Shown piece by piece: positions 35,135 to 47,859 of a stretch of 64,000 nucleotides of DNA. Each line of letters opens with the position of its first letter. Position 1 is the stretch's first letter. The stretch is taken from positions 115,548,143 to 115,612,142 of the forward strand of contig NC_061120.1 in the NCBI RefSeq assembly GCF_002878395.1. Reading direction: 5' to 3'. The notes beneath the pieces are model-generated. The model did not search any database and had not been told where the DNA came from. It saw only the letters and a list, made by a program, of their open reading frames with translations. Origin of the DNA: Capsicum annuum (taxonomy: Eukaryota > Streptophyta > Magnoliopsida > Solanales > Solanaceae). Position numbers and translations under genes: made by a program.

Positions 35135-36600
35135 GTTGTGTACTATAACCATTATATAACAAGGCACCCATGGGCTATATGGGCCCAACTCTCCCCTAGC
35201 TGGAAGGGCTCCAGTGCATGTAGCCACACGAACCAGAGAATATCCATATCCGTATATACCTTTATGGGGGACTAGAACCTCCCACCATAGTTAAGGTGAC
35301 TTAAGCACCAATGTATACAATATGGATGACTTGAACCTCCTATTCATATATTCAGTTTGGGGGACTCAAACCTCCTGGTCATATAGCACCCATACTGATT
35401 AACTCAATTTCTAGTGTTAGTTTTTCGGACTACATTTTCACGACTCGGCTAAACATCCTGCTTTAAAGCCCATTTAAAACATTCATTACATATACATAAT
35501 CATTAATCCAATTACTTACCAAAATCATCCTGTTGGTATCGTCATACCAATCCCACTTGCAAGCGTATAACCTTCCATAACCACTATTATTCATCTTGGA
35601 CTCAAACCCATTGTCTAACAAAGACATCAATTCAGTTCATCCTTTAGGGACTCGAACCCATTTAGTGTTTCAAATCAATTTATGGCCAGCAAGTCCTTAA
35701 TAAAACCTATTACCAATCATTAACATTCATAGGCCAATGCCTTAGCTCAAAACACAATTCATCATTTGACAAGATCATTCTCATTTACAATTTTACAAAC
35801 AGGTTGAGGGCATATCATTATCAAAACCAAAACCATCATATTTAAGAGTAAACATGACCCTTTACTTAAACCACAATACCATGCACCCACATGTGCGAAA
35901 CCATAATTAAAACATGCATAATCATAAATTAAATCATAAGGATGTAATACCCAATAATGTTCATTCAAACCCTCAACCTTGGTTTTCAAAACCACCATTA
36001 ATAATTCTTGAATAATGTTTTAAACATATGTTTTAGATCTAACAATGAGGAAATAGTCACATGCCCGAGTTACGAAGATTAACAGAGAGAATTTGATCCT
36101 TGATCTCTTAGATGACCAATTTAAAGAAACCCTAGCCCAATCTTTCTTGGGAGGTTTTGGAGAGAGTTTAGAGAGAGTTTGATCTTGTAAGTATAATGAA
36201 TAACAAAAAGGTGTTATGAGATATGGGTTCTTAAGGGCTTCGGGTGGGAAATGTCAAAAGTACCCATACATTAAAGCTGCGGAAAATCCACATTTAGTTG
36301 AGAGTTAGACTATTGAATCATCACCATAACTTACGACTTTCTTTCTCTACTCATCACCAGAACATACTACTAGTATGGTCTAAGTCGTGACTGTCAAAGA
36401 ATACCAATGGCTTAAACATTGGAAAATATACAATTCAACCCTTCAACTCATCATATTATCATACGACTCCTTTGGATTTTCTCATAATCAAGACAGAAAT
36501 TAACCTATAACATACTGGTTAACTTACGACTAGGGTCACCTGACCCGTAGCTACACCATACGATTGGACTCCACATACCTTTACTCTTACCTTTAACTAA
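35135..36600 (-). repeat. E5 3' LTR remnant
   Basis: From GTTGTGTACTATAACC at 35,135 it follows the 5' LTR at 44,586. It carries repeated GGGGGACTCGAACCTCC-like words (35,264; 35,328; 35,362) and GGACTCGAACC at 35,648. The match fades near 36,570. Short frames here, such as 35,762-35,998, are not coding. Confidence 0.8.
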
Positions 36601-36609
36601 GTTAGAAAT

Positions 36610-37255
36610 TAAAGATGCCAAGAAAATCACCCTTTCCCTTTAACAAAGTCAAAAAATAGAGGTGCTAAGAATATCACATACCTTAAGAACAAATTTCCAA
36701 AGTAGGGAATAGGAATGGATACTTGGATTTCATGTCCTCCTCGGCGTCCTAAGTTACTTCCTCGAACTTTTGGTTCTGCCATAGAACCTTTATCGAAGCC
36801 ATGTCCTTTATCCATAACCAATTAACTTGTCGATCCAATATCCTACTAGGACCTCTTCATAGGACAAAGAGTCTTAAATACCAATGTTCTCTGAGGGAAA
36901 AACCAACAAAGGCTCACACACACATTTCCATAACATGGACACATGGATTATCGGATGAATGGAATTTTTTCTAGAAGGAAATTCCAATTCATATGCAACA
37001 TTACCAACCTTCTAAAAAACAAGCATGGTCCAACACACTGAGGATTGAGCTTCATCTTTTTCCCTAACCGTATTACTCCTTTCATGTGAGACATATTCAA
37101 GAACACCTAATCTCTAACCTCGAACTCCAACTCTCTTTTCCTTACGTCTGCATAGGACTTTTGGTGACTTTGGGTGTTCTTAAGCCTATCCCGAATCACC
37201 TTCACTTTCTCCATAGCTTGGAGAACCAAATATGGGCCAAACATATCCGCTTAAC
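36610..37255 (-). pseudogene. pol: E5 integrase C-terminus and tail
   Basis: The minus strand reads VLQAMEKVKVIRDRLKNTQS-type sequence at about 37,200, KSYADVRKRELEFEVRD near 37,130, and MSHMKGVIRLGKKMKLNPQC near 37,050, then chromodomain-like traces with several stops (KVLWQN-like and AEEDMKSKYP-like, near 36,720-36,800). It joins 39,781 directly once the solo LTR and one TTAAC are removed. Confidence 0.8.
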
Positions 37256-39775
37256 TGTAACTACCCGGGACCACCCCTAGTCATCACACGATGCTTTCCA
37301 CCCCGAAGGACCATAAGCTAAAACATGAATGATATCCATTGTGAGTACTGAATAATAATACTATAATTAATGCAAAAAAATGGGTTGAAATGCCATAAGG
37401 TTCAAAATATCTTAACTACTGATAAAGTATGTTTTAGTACGTGGGAATATACTAGTATGACATTAGGTATGGCTAAATGTAAGTGTTCATATTCATAAAC
37501 AATAACTGACTGATGATATAGAGTAACTGGATATGAGAGTACATGGATAACTGAAACTACTATAAATACTGAGTACGTAATACTACACATATATGTATGC
37601 TATAAATGGGCTTTTTTAAAGATAAGTACTAAGTTCTAATAACTGAGTAACTAATATCTGAAATTACTGATACTGATTGACTGTGTTTGACAGTCCTGAT
37701 TCTATAAAACTAAATTGAGTTCTAAACTGAAGACTTAAAATGAAACTGTTAGAGGTAATCATCTAACCGATATGCCCCAAATAAGATAAGATAATTAAGT
37801 TGGGATCCAATCTGTAACCCCAATTGAAGGGTGTCAGTATCGTGCCACGGGTAATGACAACTGTTGTGGAGTCAGTCCTAACTAACGAGTGACCCCTGAG
37901 ATCAGTCCTAAACTAGCGGGTGATCCCTAAGTATGTCAGTCCTATATAATGGGTGACATCATTTAACCTATGCTGGCTACATAGTTCTGGAACTTAGGGA
38001 TTACTTCTAGGGACCCAGTCCTAGCTAACAGGTGAGACCCCATCCCTAGGCTCATTTGGTGCTGTATCTTACTCCCAGCTGAAAGATACTGATCTAATTA
38101 TACTGAACTGGACTGCTCTGATACAGAGTTTACTGAGTTTTCCTAAGTTCTGTAACTGACTGAGTTCTACTGAGTTCCATAACTGACTGAGAGTACTACT
38201 GATCATGACATAACTGATACTATCCTATCACTTACACTAACTCTAGGTAAACAACTAAATTATCGTGTATTAAATACCCCCAGGACTTGATATCATGAAA
38301 AGTAAAGCAAAGCATCATCTTGAATAACATAACAATGTTCACTTGGTCATAATTCATTCATAGAGACATTTCATCAAACACTTGTAATGCATTAACTTGT
38401 ACATGGATGGGGAATACATGTTAGAATGCTATAATGGCATTATTTTATTCTCATAGACAATTTATCAAACACATAAGAAGTATACTTGGTTCATTAAATC
38501 ATAAACACTTAGGGTTAACATGGTTACAACAATCAACTTGCAAATNNNNNNNNNNNNNNNNNNNNNNNNNNNNNNNNNNNNNNNNNNNNNNNNNNNNNNN
38601 NNNNNNNNNNNNNNNNNNNNNNNNNNNNNNNNNNNNNNNNNNNNNTCACTTGGACATAATTCATTCATAGAGACATTTCATCAAACACTTGTAATGCATT
38701 AACTTGTACATGGATGGGGAATACATGTTAGAATGCTATAATGGCATTATTTTATTCTCATAGACAATTTATCAAACACATAAGAAGTATACTTGGTTCA
38801 TTAAATCATAAACACTTAGGGTTAACATGGTTACAACAATCAACTTGCAAATTGAAGGGTTTATCATGAATATCATGTAATTCAACACATACTAGGATCA
38901 ATTCTTAGAACTTGTAATCTAAATCATGGATTAAAACTCAAACAACATCATGAACATGAATTAAATCTAATTCAAACATAGAAATCATAAATCATAAATC
39001 TTGTATTTTGAAAAAGGATTCTTGGGCTCTATGGAAGGTAAGGATCCATGGATGAACATCTAACATACCTTAATTTTAGAGCTTCTTGGAGAAATTCTTG
39101 GTATTGACACTGATTATTGAGAGATAGGGTTTATATTCTTAAGAGAGAATTATATTTTGATTTTGGGAAAAAGTGAATAATGAAGGGTTTAAACATTTTT
39201 AGGGATTAAACCCCATATATGGATGAATTAAAATCATGGGGCAAGACTGTTTTAACCCTGAGCGCAACTTTAAGTTTTCGTGAAATTTTTATGATCTGGA
39301 CCCCTGGTGCGACGCGCTACTATCGCGCCAAGCCACTGGAGAATAATAACTGGGAAATTGCATGGTGGTGCCACACGGTGGAATCGCGTTGCCACCTTGG
39401 TTGTGACCTAGAAATTTACCGCCATGCAGTGGTATCGCATTGGAACACTGGAAAAGGACAATTCTAAAATTGAGCCTTGGCGCAAAGTTCCAATATCTTG
39501 GAGGTTCACTGGTTTTTGATGATTGCCATTTTGGCTAGCGCCGCCACGCGCTGATGGCTCAGATGGTACACTGTCTTACTAAAATAGCCATAACTCTTCG
39601 CCTGGGTGTCAGATTTGGGTAAATTTTATATCGATGGAAAGCTTATTTAATTTCCCATACAATAAAAAGTCAAAATCTTGAAAATTCCATATGTATAAAA
39701 GTGTATTCATCTGTAAATCAAGTCTTTGACATTTTTGGGATGAATTTAAGCTAGGTACAAGTACGGGGTGTTACA
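37256..39775 (-). mobile_element. Solo LTR with TTAAC target duplication
   Basis: TGTAACTACCCGG to GGGTGTTACA, flanked by TTAAC at 37,251-37,255 and 39,776-39,780. Minus orientation is shown by the shared GAAGGACCATAAGCTAAAACATG near the left end. It holds the N gap and the 207-base repeat around it, so its true length is about 2.2 kb. A CpG-rich block lies at 39,290-39,560. Confidence 0.9.
38546..38645. other. Assembly gap (100 N)
   Basis: Exactly 100 N, the usual placeholder for a gap of unknown size. Bases 38,339-38,545 before it and 38,646-38,852 after it are the same 207 bases with one visible mismatch. Any reading frame crossing it is meaningless. Confidence 0.97.
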
Positions 39776-39780
39776 TTAAC

Positions 39781-40388
39781 CAACCTCAAACCATCTAATA
39801 AGAGATCTACATATCCTGCCATACAATGCCTCAAATGGAGCCGTACCAATACTAGAATGGTAACTATTGTTATAAGCAAATTCAATGAGAGGTAGGTTGT
39901 TGGACCAACTACCACCAAAGTCAATTACATAGGTTCACAACTTACCTTCCAGAGTTTGAATAGTTCTTTCTAATTGCCCATCCGACTGTGGGTGAAAGTT
40001 AGTACTAAGTGTTAGTTTAGTCCCCAAAGCATGCTGAAATAAGTGCCAAAATTACAATAAGAATTGAGTACCGCGATCCGAGATAATCGAGACAGGCGCA
40101 CTATGCAACTTCACGACCTCCTAAAGAAATAATTTTTGCATAGTACTGGACAGAATAATTAGACCTCACTAGCAAGAAGTGAGCAGACTTAGTCATTCTA
40201 TCCACGATGACCCAAATGGAGTCACACTAGTTATGCGACCATGGAAGGCCAGTAACAAAATTTATCTTAAGTATCTCCCACTTCCACACCAGCAATTCAA
40301 TTTCTTGAAGTAGCACACCAGGCCTCATGTGCTCCACATTTACATGCTGACACACCATACACTTAGCCACAAAGTTAAGGTCTAATAC
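39781..40388 (-). pseudogene. pol: E5 integrase, N-terminal and core
   Basis: On the minus strand: CMVCQHVNVEHMRPGVLLQE near 40,330, a core start with a WKWEILKINFVTGLPW-like block near 40,270, TKSAHFLLVRSNYS near 40,180, then SVSIISDRGTQF near 40,080 and [20 protein letters not shown] near 39,860. Stops and shifts interrupt it. The next codons are at 37,250 because of the solo LTR. Confidence 0.8.
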
Positions 40389-41025
40389 CTAATTCTCCTT
40401 TATTTTAGATTCAAGAGATGATTGTGCCACCTGTTGCACAAATACACCACCATCCACAAAGTCCAAGAGACAAACTCCACGGTTAGCCGAACAGTGATTA
40501 TCCTTCACCAATTCCCGCTTATCTTTATCCACATGCAAATAACTACCCATTAACAACTTGTTAAGAGCATCAACAACCACATTAGCTTTTCCTGGATAGT
40601 AGTGAAGGCTCATGTCATAATCCTTGAGAAGCTCAAGCTGTCCTTTGCCTAAGATTAAGCTCTTTTTAGGTGAACACATATTGCAAGCTCTTATTATTAG
40701 AAAAGATATCAACATAGACCCCATATAGATAGTGATGCAAAATTTTTAATGTGAACGCCACAACTAACAATGCTAAGTCATAAGTCAGATAATTCTTCAT
40801 ATAAACTTTTAACTATCTAGAGGCGTAAGCAACTACCTTGCCATGCTGCATTAAAACAAAACCCAAACCAACCTGGGACGCAACAAAATAGATGACAAAA
40901 CCCTCGGTGCCTTCAGGAAAAGTCAAGATCGGAGCTGAGGTCAACTTATCTTTTAGATTATCAACGCTACCCTCGCAAGCATCAGACCACAAGAACTTCA
41001 CCTTCTTTTGAGTTAACTTTGTCAA
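40389..41025 (-). pseudogene. pol: E5 RNase H
   Basis: From 41,025: [40 protein letters not shown] (the first RNase H Asp position is Val), FVLMQHGKVVAYASR, a stop, then a second open stretch 40,724-40,389 with [20 protein letters not shown] and the spacer SMGSYLHVDKDKRELV-like block. Confidence 0.85.
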
Positions 41026-41912
41026 TGAAGTAGCAATAGAAGAAAAACTTTCTATGAACCTCCTCTACTAATCGGCTAAACCCAAGAAGCTCCAAATATC
41101 GGTTGGAGTCGTGGATCTAGGCCGCTTATTAACCATAACAACTTTATGATAATCCACTATGATCCTCTCACTAAACACAATATGACCTAGATAAGTTACG
41201 ACATTCAACCATAACTAATAATTAGAGAACTTAGCATACACATATTGATCTTTCAAGGTCTAAAACATAAGGCAGAGGTAATCGACATGATCCTCCTTAC
41301 TCTGAAAGTACTCTAAGATATCATTAATGAAGATAACCACGAACAGATCCAAAAACTAATGGAAGACCCAATTCATAAGTCCATGAATGTTGTAGGGGCA
41401 CTAGTCAAGCCAAACAACATCACTAAGAACTCAAAATTCCCATACTAGGTACGAAAAGTTGTCTTAGGGATATCCACCTGCCTAATATTTAACTGATGAT
41501 ATCCGTACTGAAGATCAATCTTAGAGAAGGATTTGACACCCTAACGCTGATTAAAAAGATCATCAGATCTTGAAAGTGGATACTTATTCTTTACCGTCAC
41601 CTTGTTTAACTATCAGTAATCAATGAATGTACGAAAGGAACCATCCTTCTTATGTACGAACAAGATAAATTCACCATACAAAGACACACTAGGGTGGATG
41701 AAACCCTTGTCTAAGAGGTCTTTTAATTGCTCATTGAGTTTCTTCAACTCAGCTGGAGCCATTCTATATGGGGAATAGAATGGGATGAGTGTCGGAACAA
41801 GATCAATACCAAAATCAATCTCCCTATTGGGAGGGACACCAGGTAGATCATCAAGGAAGACATCAGGAAACTCATTTACCACAGGAACAAAGTGTAAGAA
41901 AGGACCCTCCAA
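41026..41912 (-). pseudogene. pol: E5 reverse transcriptase
   Basis: The 41,912-41,613 stretch encodes [60 protein letters not shown] and VHKKDGSF. Later parts with stops include [24 protein letters not shown] sequence near 41,500. The catalytic box at 41,317-41,331 reads F-I-N-D, with the first Asp replaced by Asn, so it could not polymerise even if the frame were open. Confidence 0.85.
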
Positions 41913-43690
41913 GTTAGAATCTTTAACTCAGACTCGATGATAGAGATAACCTTTGAAAGCTAACTTTTGGGGTCTAACATATGATATGAGCCTCCCCTTA
42001 GGAACTAGAGAAATTCCCTCCCATTCAACAATTGTCTCTTTAGGGAATTTAAACATGACCTTACGGGTAATCTAAAAAAGCATAGAATGAATGCAACCAG
42101 TTTATTCCTAAAATAACATCAAAGTCAATCATGTCTAACTCTATCAAATCTACCAGAGTCTCTTTATTACTAAAAAATACCACACAACCCTATAGACTCT
42201 TTTGACAACCATAGAGTCCCCCACCGGGGTAAAAATAGAAAAATGGTTTGATAGACACTAAGGACCAAAACCAAAATGCACTACTATAAATAAGGTCACA
42301 TAATAGAGAGTGGACCCTAAATCAAGTAAACATTATAACTCATGGGAAATGAGTTTCAACATACCAGTAACAACATCCAGAGATGCCTCTGACTTCTAAC
42401 AGTAGTGAGAGCATAAAGGCAGTTTCAACTAGTGTTGGAGCCAGAAGTAGAACCCTTGCAGAAGTTAAAGAAGAGGTAGCAAGAACCTTGATTTCCCCAG
42501 AAGAAACTATAGAGGGACAATCTTGCTACATATGTCTAATCTGACCATACACAAAACATCAATTCCTTTCCTTCTCGCACTGACCATGGTGGTACTGACC
42601 ACAAAATCTGCATAGAGGGTAGGATGGGTTTGATTGTGACCCATTGGCTTAATATTAGGCACCCTGTGCCGTAGAAGCATCACCTCCCTAAAAATATCAC
42701 TCACCAGATGACTTTGTATAGGGAGAACTAACCGTCGAATAAGAGTTAAGACTCCCTTAGATCTTCTTCCTAGATACTTTCCACTTTATTGTTGTCCTCT
42801 ACCCTATTCTAAAAACTAAAATTTCTTACTTTACCTCTCACCAATCTCAGTTTGTTTCTTCTTTTCTTCCTTAAACTCTTGCATATACATAACTAATCTT
42901 AAGAGGTCCATGCCCTTATACAATAAGGTATTCTTACTCTAAGAAAATAACTCATGAGATAATCCAAAAGTAAACTTATGCATTCTAGCCCTCATACTAG
43001 ACACCAACTCAGGAGCATACCTAGGCAAATGATGAAATTTCAAGGCATATTCCTTGACTGTCATTCTTCCTTGTTTCAAGTAAACAAATTATTTCGCTTT
43101 TGACTCCCTTAATTCATAAGGAAACAAGCGGTCCAAAAATGTACTAGAGAAATCATCCCACAAGGAAGAACCGACATCTTTGTCTCTTGACTATTCACAC
43201 TCTTCATACCACTGATATGTTGTATCATATAGTTGGCAGGTAGCAAAATCTACACCTTCAATCTTTGAAGCATGCATAACCTAAAAGATCTTCTCTATCT
43301 CATCAATAAAACCACAAGGATCCTTCTCAACCATAGTACTAGTAAATATCAAAGGATACAACTTTATAAATCGGCCAACTCTAGTGACCTCAAATGATCC
43401 CATAGCAACGCTAGAAGAACTCGACTGTTGTAACAAAGATGTCACAAAACTTGGTCAATAGGTGAATGGATCTATGAAACTCAGCATTAGTAACCTCCCA
43501 TTGAGGTGACTGTGTATGAGTGTTGCCCTCAAGAGTAGGATTAGTAGGGACACGTAGGAATCTTTGAGAAAAGTTAGATACAATGACCCTTGATTGGTTC
43601 TGGACCCCATAAGTTGAACAAGATCCATCTACATTTTTCTCAGATGGAATAAAATGAGTTCCACGATCATTAGATATTCTTACAGGCATG
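41913..43690 (-). pseudogene. gag: E5 Gag and protease remnant
   Basis: Gag appears to start at an ATG at 43,690 (MPVRISNDRGTHF), open to 43,411. Capsid traces include ETRKNDSQGICLEISSFA-like and SLLMRVRMHKFTF-like sequence near 43,000-43,090. A broken zinc knuckle pair (CRFCGQYHHGQCEKER, then CFVYGQIRHM) lies near 42,530-42,610. Protease sequence near 42,260-42,350 is very decayed and no clear catalytic motif is seen. Many stops. Confidence 0.7.
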
Positions 43691-43885
43691 ATCTGAAAGA
43701 CAAACAAATAGAAATCAAAAGGATCTAGGACCTTCGACTCTATAGCCTAAAATTAAGACAACAAAAAAGGTAAACATTCCTAAATGTCTCATAGCCTCTC
43801 TATTATAAGTGTGGCATGCTACATAGCCATAAAAAGGACTTTACTTGACACGACATTATAGACACCCAATTGACCATGAGCCTAG

Positions 43886-43897
43886 GTTTTGATACCA
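43886..43897 (-). other. E5 primer binding site (weak)
   Basis: The minus strand reads TGGTATCAAAAC just inside the LTR end; it keeps TGGTATCA of the tRNA-Met(i) complement. Confidence 0.65.
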
Positions 43898-43902
43898 CCT
43901 TT

Positions 43903-46130
43903 TATATGACCCGAACTAAGGCCTAGTCGTGACAGGTATCTTAAGTTCCACGTGGATCAGAGATCACCCCATTCACCTAACCTAGCCAGCACAACAACTT
44001 TAAGTGTCAAATGAATTCCAAACATATAACAAGATAATGTAAAGTAAAACTAATAATGATTCATCATATATGTATACCATTTACTGGTAATTGGTCAATC
44101 ATCCATCACTGAAATAATTAACCAAACAAAATCACCCAAGTCCATAATAATCCAACAAAGCCTCTACATAACTGAACGTTAATAAAATATTGGGACATAC
44201 CCCCGATAGTAGTCAAAATAATGTCTAAACAAGGTCTAAGACATAGGAAATATGGAACATTAAATGAAGACTTCTAAAGTGTTGAAGCTCACCACTTCAA
44301 TGTCAACTTACAAACTAACTCGAGCACCTGATCACTGTGTAAGAAAAGTGGAAGAAGTTTTGGTGCCTGTATCGTATAGGGATACAACATTCAGAGATGG
44401 TTAGTAGTTAGAGCACTAGCATGTAACTCAAGGATAGAGGAATAAAATAACGCCATGATCACAGTTCAAAACTAGCATCACATCCAAAACATAATATCAT
44501 ATAAAATACTTATATATATATATATATATAAATATAATATCACATGCTGGGGTAGGGAAAATGGCTCAACATGAACTTTGAAAACCTAAACTTGGGTTAT
44601 GTAGCATAACTGTCATATAACAAGGCACCCATGAGCAATATGGGCCCAGCTGTTCCCTAGCTGAAAGGGCCCCAGTGTATGTAACCATACGAACTAGAGA
44701 ATATTCATATTTGTGTATGCCTTTATGGGGGACTCAAACCTCCCAACATAGTCAAGGTGACTTAAGCACCAATATATACAATATGGGGGACTCGAACCTC
44801 CTATTAATATATTTAGTTTAGCAGACTTGAACCTCCTGATTATATAAACACCTGCACCAACTAGCATAGTTTCTAGTATTAGTCCTTCAAACTCCACTTT
44901 CATGGATCGTCTATACATCCTGCTTTGAAGCCTAATTAAAACATTAATTACACATACACAACCATTAATCCAATTACTTACCAAAATCATCTCATTGATA
45001 TCATCATACCAACCCCACTTAAAAGTGTACAACATGTCATAACCATTATTAATCATCTTGGGACTCAAACCCATTGTCTAACAATGATGTCAATTCAATT
45101 CATCCTTTAGGGGCTCAAACCCATTTAGTGTTTCAAATCAATTTAAGGCCAACAAGGACTTTATAAAACCCTTTACCAATCATTAACATTCTTAGGCTAA
45201 TGCTTTAGTTCAAAACATGATTCATCATGTGACAAGATCATTCTCATTGATAATTTTACAAACAGGTTGAGGGCATACCATTATCAAAACAAAAAAAATC
45301 ATATTTAGGGTTAAACATGACCTTTTAGTTAAATCACATTTCCCATACACCACTGATATATGCAAAACCATTATTAAAATATGCATAATCATAATTAAAT
45401 CACGAGGAAGTAATACCCATAATATTCATTCAAACGCTCAACCTTGGTTTTCAAAACCACCATTAATGACTCATGAACAATGTTTTAAACATATTTTTTT
45501 AGTGATCTAACAATAAGGGAAGAGTCACATGCCTGAGTTATGAAGATTCATGGAGATAATTTAATCCTTAAGCTCTTAGATGACTACTTGAAACCCTAGC
45601 CCAATCTTTCTTGACAGGTTTCAGAGAGAGTTTGATCTTATAAAGGGTATAATAAATGACCAAAGGATGTTAAAAGACAAGAGGTATTAAGGGATTAGGG
45701 TGGGAAATGTCCAAAGTACCCCAGCTTAAAGCTGTAGAAACCCGTATTTGGTTATAAGTCAGACCATTGACTCGTCACCATAACTTATGAGTCGTACCCT
45801 TGAGTCATCATCAAGATAGAGAATTGAAAAACTATACCTTGTCTAATTTATGACTCTCTTGCCCCACTTATCCCCAGACCATACAAATCGTATGGTCTAA
45901 GTTGTGATTATCACAGAACACCAAGGGTTTAGACAATGGATAACATACGGCTCAACCCTTTCACTCATCACATTATCATATGACTCATATAGATCTTTTT
46001 GTAACCAAGAAAAACTTGGCCAACAACACCCTGGTTAACTTACGACTGGGGTTACCTTACCCGTAACTACACCACACGACTCATAGAATGGGTCATCACC
46101 AGAACAATGAGCTCAAAGCTCAAGGAATTT
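43903..46130 (-). repeat. E5 5' LTR
   Basis: Begins on the plus strand with ATATGACCCGAACTAAGG next to the primer site. It contains (TA)10 at 44,511-44,530 and the CTCGAACCTCC repeat words shared with 35,135-36,570. The right edge is uncertain: E5 LTR similarity ends somewhere in 46,080-46,140, where another LTR family takes over. The 126-codon frame at 44,694-45,074 is not conserved coding sequence. Confidence 0.75.
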
Positions 46131-46139
46131 TCAAGGACC

Positions 46140-47515
46140 AAATTATGGCATATTTCATAAGCCTTTATTGATAGGGGCCCCCTCATACTCTATGGTGGTG
46201 CCATAGGTATAGAATTAGAGACTGCTACTAACGACTCATATTTAACTAATAGGGGAGCCACCATCCCTGTGTTAAATCGATGCTATGTGCTACTTATAAC
46301 TAAATGAAACTAGTATTATTATTCATTTAACATGGTTTTTACTGATAAGTGCTCACCAAGAATATAATAATCTGGATATAATAATACAAACATGGTCTGA
46401 ATGACTGATAACTTGAAAATCTTAAATATGCATGGCTATCTAGGTATCAATTGTTCGTATCTCTCCAGCACTGAATAATACTTAAAATACACTAACATTA
46501 TTTAAAAAAACACTGTTAGGAAATTCATGATTTAGAGATCCAAAACATAGAGTATATTCATAACTGATGGAAACCATAATTATAGGTATGGGAAGATGTT
46601 TGACTTATAAGGACAACACGCCACATGGTTAAATTTATGAATTGATTAATGATCATGGTGTCAACTGAACATGATATGAGAGACTGAAATCATAAATTAT
46701 ATAAGGACATAGTTCACATGGGGAAACACAGTGTGATGGTTTGTATTCAAAACTATTAAGAGAAAATTGAGTAAATTCATGCTTTATTAAATTTCTTAAA
46801 AAGAGGAAAAAGGATTTATACTTGAAAGAAATAAGGAATTCTCAAGACTCAATGGGTGGAAGGGACCTATTGATGAATACCCCACATAACTGAGTTGCTT
46901 GAATTCTTGAAGAAAACTTGGAATTTAGACCTTGAATGTGTGAATTCTTGGAAGAAGCTTGTAATTTTAAGTTCTTAAGAATGGGAGGAGATTGAGTATT
47001 GCTAACTTATGAAGAATTGGGCAAATAATGCCCTTCTTGGGTTTTTAATATTCAATTGGGTATTTAGAGAGAGTGAAAAGACCAAAATGCCCCTCACCCA
47101 TTTTATGAAAATTGTAGGATTACACAACATCTATGGAACGGAGGCTATCATGCAAACTTTTTATGTGATATATTATGTATCATAGAGTCTAGACTCCATG
47201 ACACGCTATGAATCATGAAGATCCAGTCATTTGAAATGATGAAATTGCCGAGTCATTCTACCTCTGTGGTTCAAAAATACCTGAACCACTTCTGAAAATT
47301 TTAAAACTCTCCCGGATGACCCTTTTAACATCCCTAAACATATTTTAACTTAAAATCAACATTTTAGACTCAAAGGGCCAAAAATAAAATGTTCAAAATC
47401 TTGGGGTCTTAAAATGGCCATGTCACTTGTACTTAGTGTAACTTAAATGGCTTTGGGACATCTAAGCATTAGACGAATAGCTGGAAACTCATCTAGAATC
47501 TTGTGAGGTGTTACA
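46140..47515 (-). repeat. LTR fragment, minus-strand family
   Basis: Resembles the 57,650-58,976 part of the E7 LTR (AGTGCTCACC near 46,350, then a GGGTGGAAGGGACC-like block near 46,855 and ATGCCC tracts). It ends GAGGTGTTACA at 47,515. The left part is missing, so the insertion junction with E5 is not a clean one. Confidence 0.65.
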
Positions 47516-47825
47516 TAAATAATCCCTATGTATCAATAAAACATCATTTATCATCTAAACATCACTTATCAACTAATTCTCATATAGTGGCTAATCATCA
47601 CTTATCTACTGGTCATTAATTATGGGCTAACCAACATTTATCAACTAATCAACTTTTATAAACTAATCCAAATTTATGAACTAATCCTTTTATCTCAAGA
47701 ATCTATTCATATTGTACCATATTGTAACTATTTCCTTGTTTTTATATTTTTCTAGAATCTCAATTGTCAATCTGCACCCCTATATTGTCATATCATAATA
47801 AGTATGACATCACAGTATAGGGTGT

Positions 47826-47859
<34 letters not shown>

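Larger units (their letters stand above)
35135..46130 (-). mobile_element. E5: Ty3/gypsy element, outermost in left stack
   Basis: Read right to left: 5' LTR (46,130-43,903), primer site, Gag, protease, RT, RNase H, integrase (interrupted by a solo LTR), and 3' LTR cut at 35,135 by E3. Bases 35,135-36,570 align with 44,586-46,080 of the 5' LTR, so the rest of the 3' LTR should lie left of the window. Coding regions are badly decayed, in keeping with the oldest position. Confidence 0.8.

Noticed and set aside
35648..35658. Possible tRNA gene from a B-box match
   Set aside because: No A-box, acceptor stem or cloverleaf could be found around it.
38434..38702. Three reading frames crossing 34 unknown residues
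   Set aside because: They span the 100-N gap and a false duplication.
44694..45074. 126-codon minus frame
   Set aside because: It lies in the E5 LTR, resembles no known protein and is not kept open in the other LTR copy.
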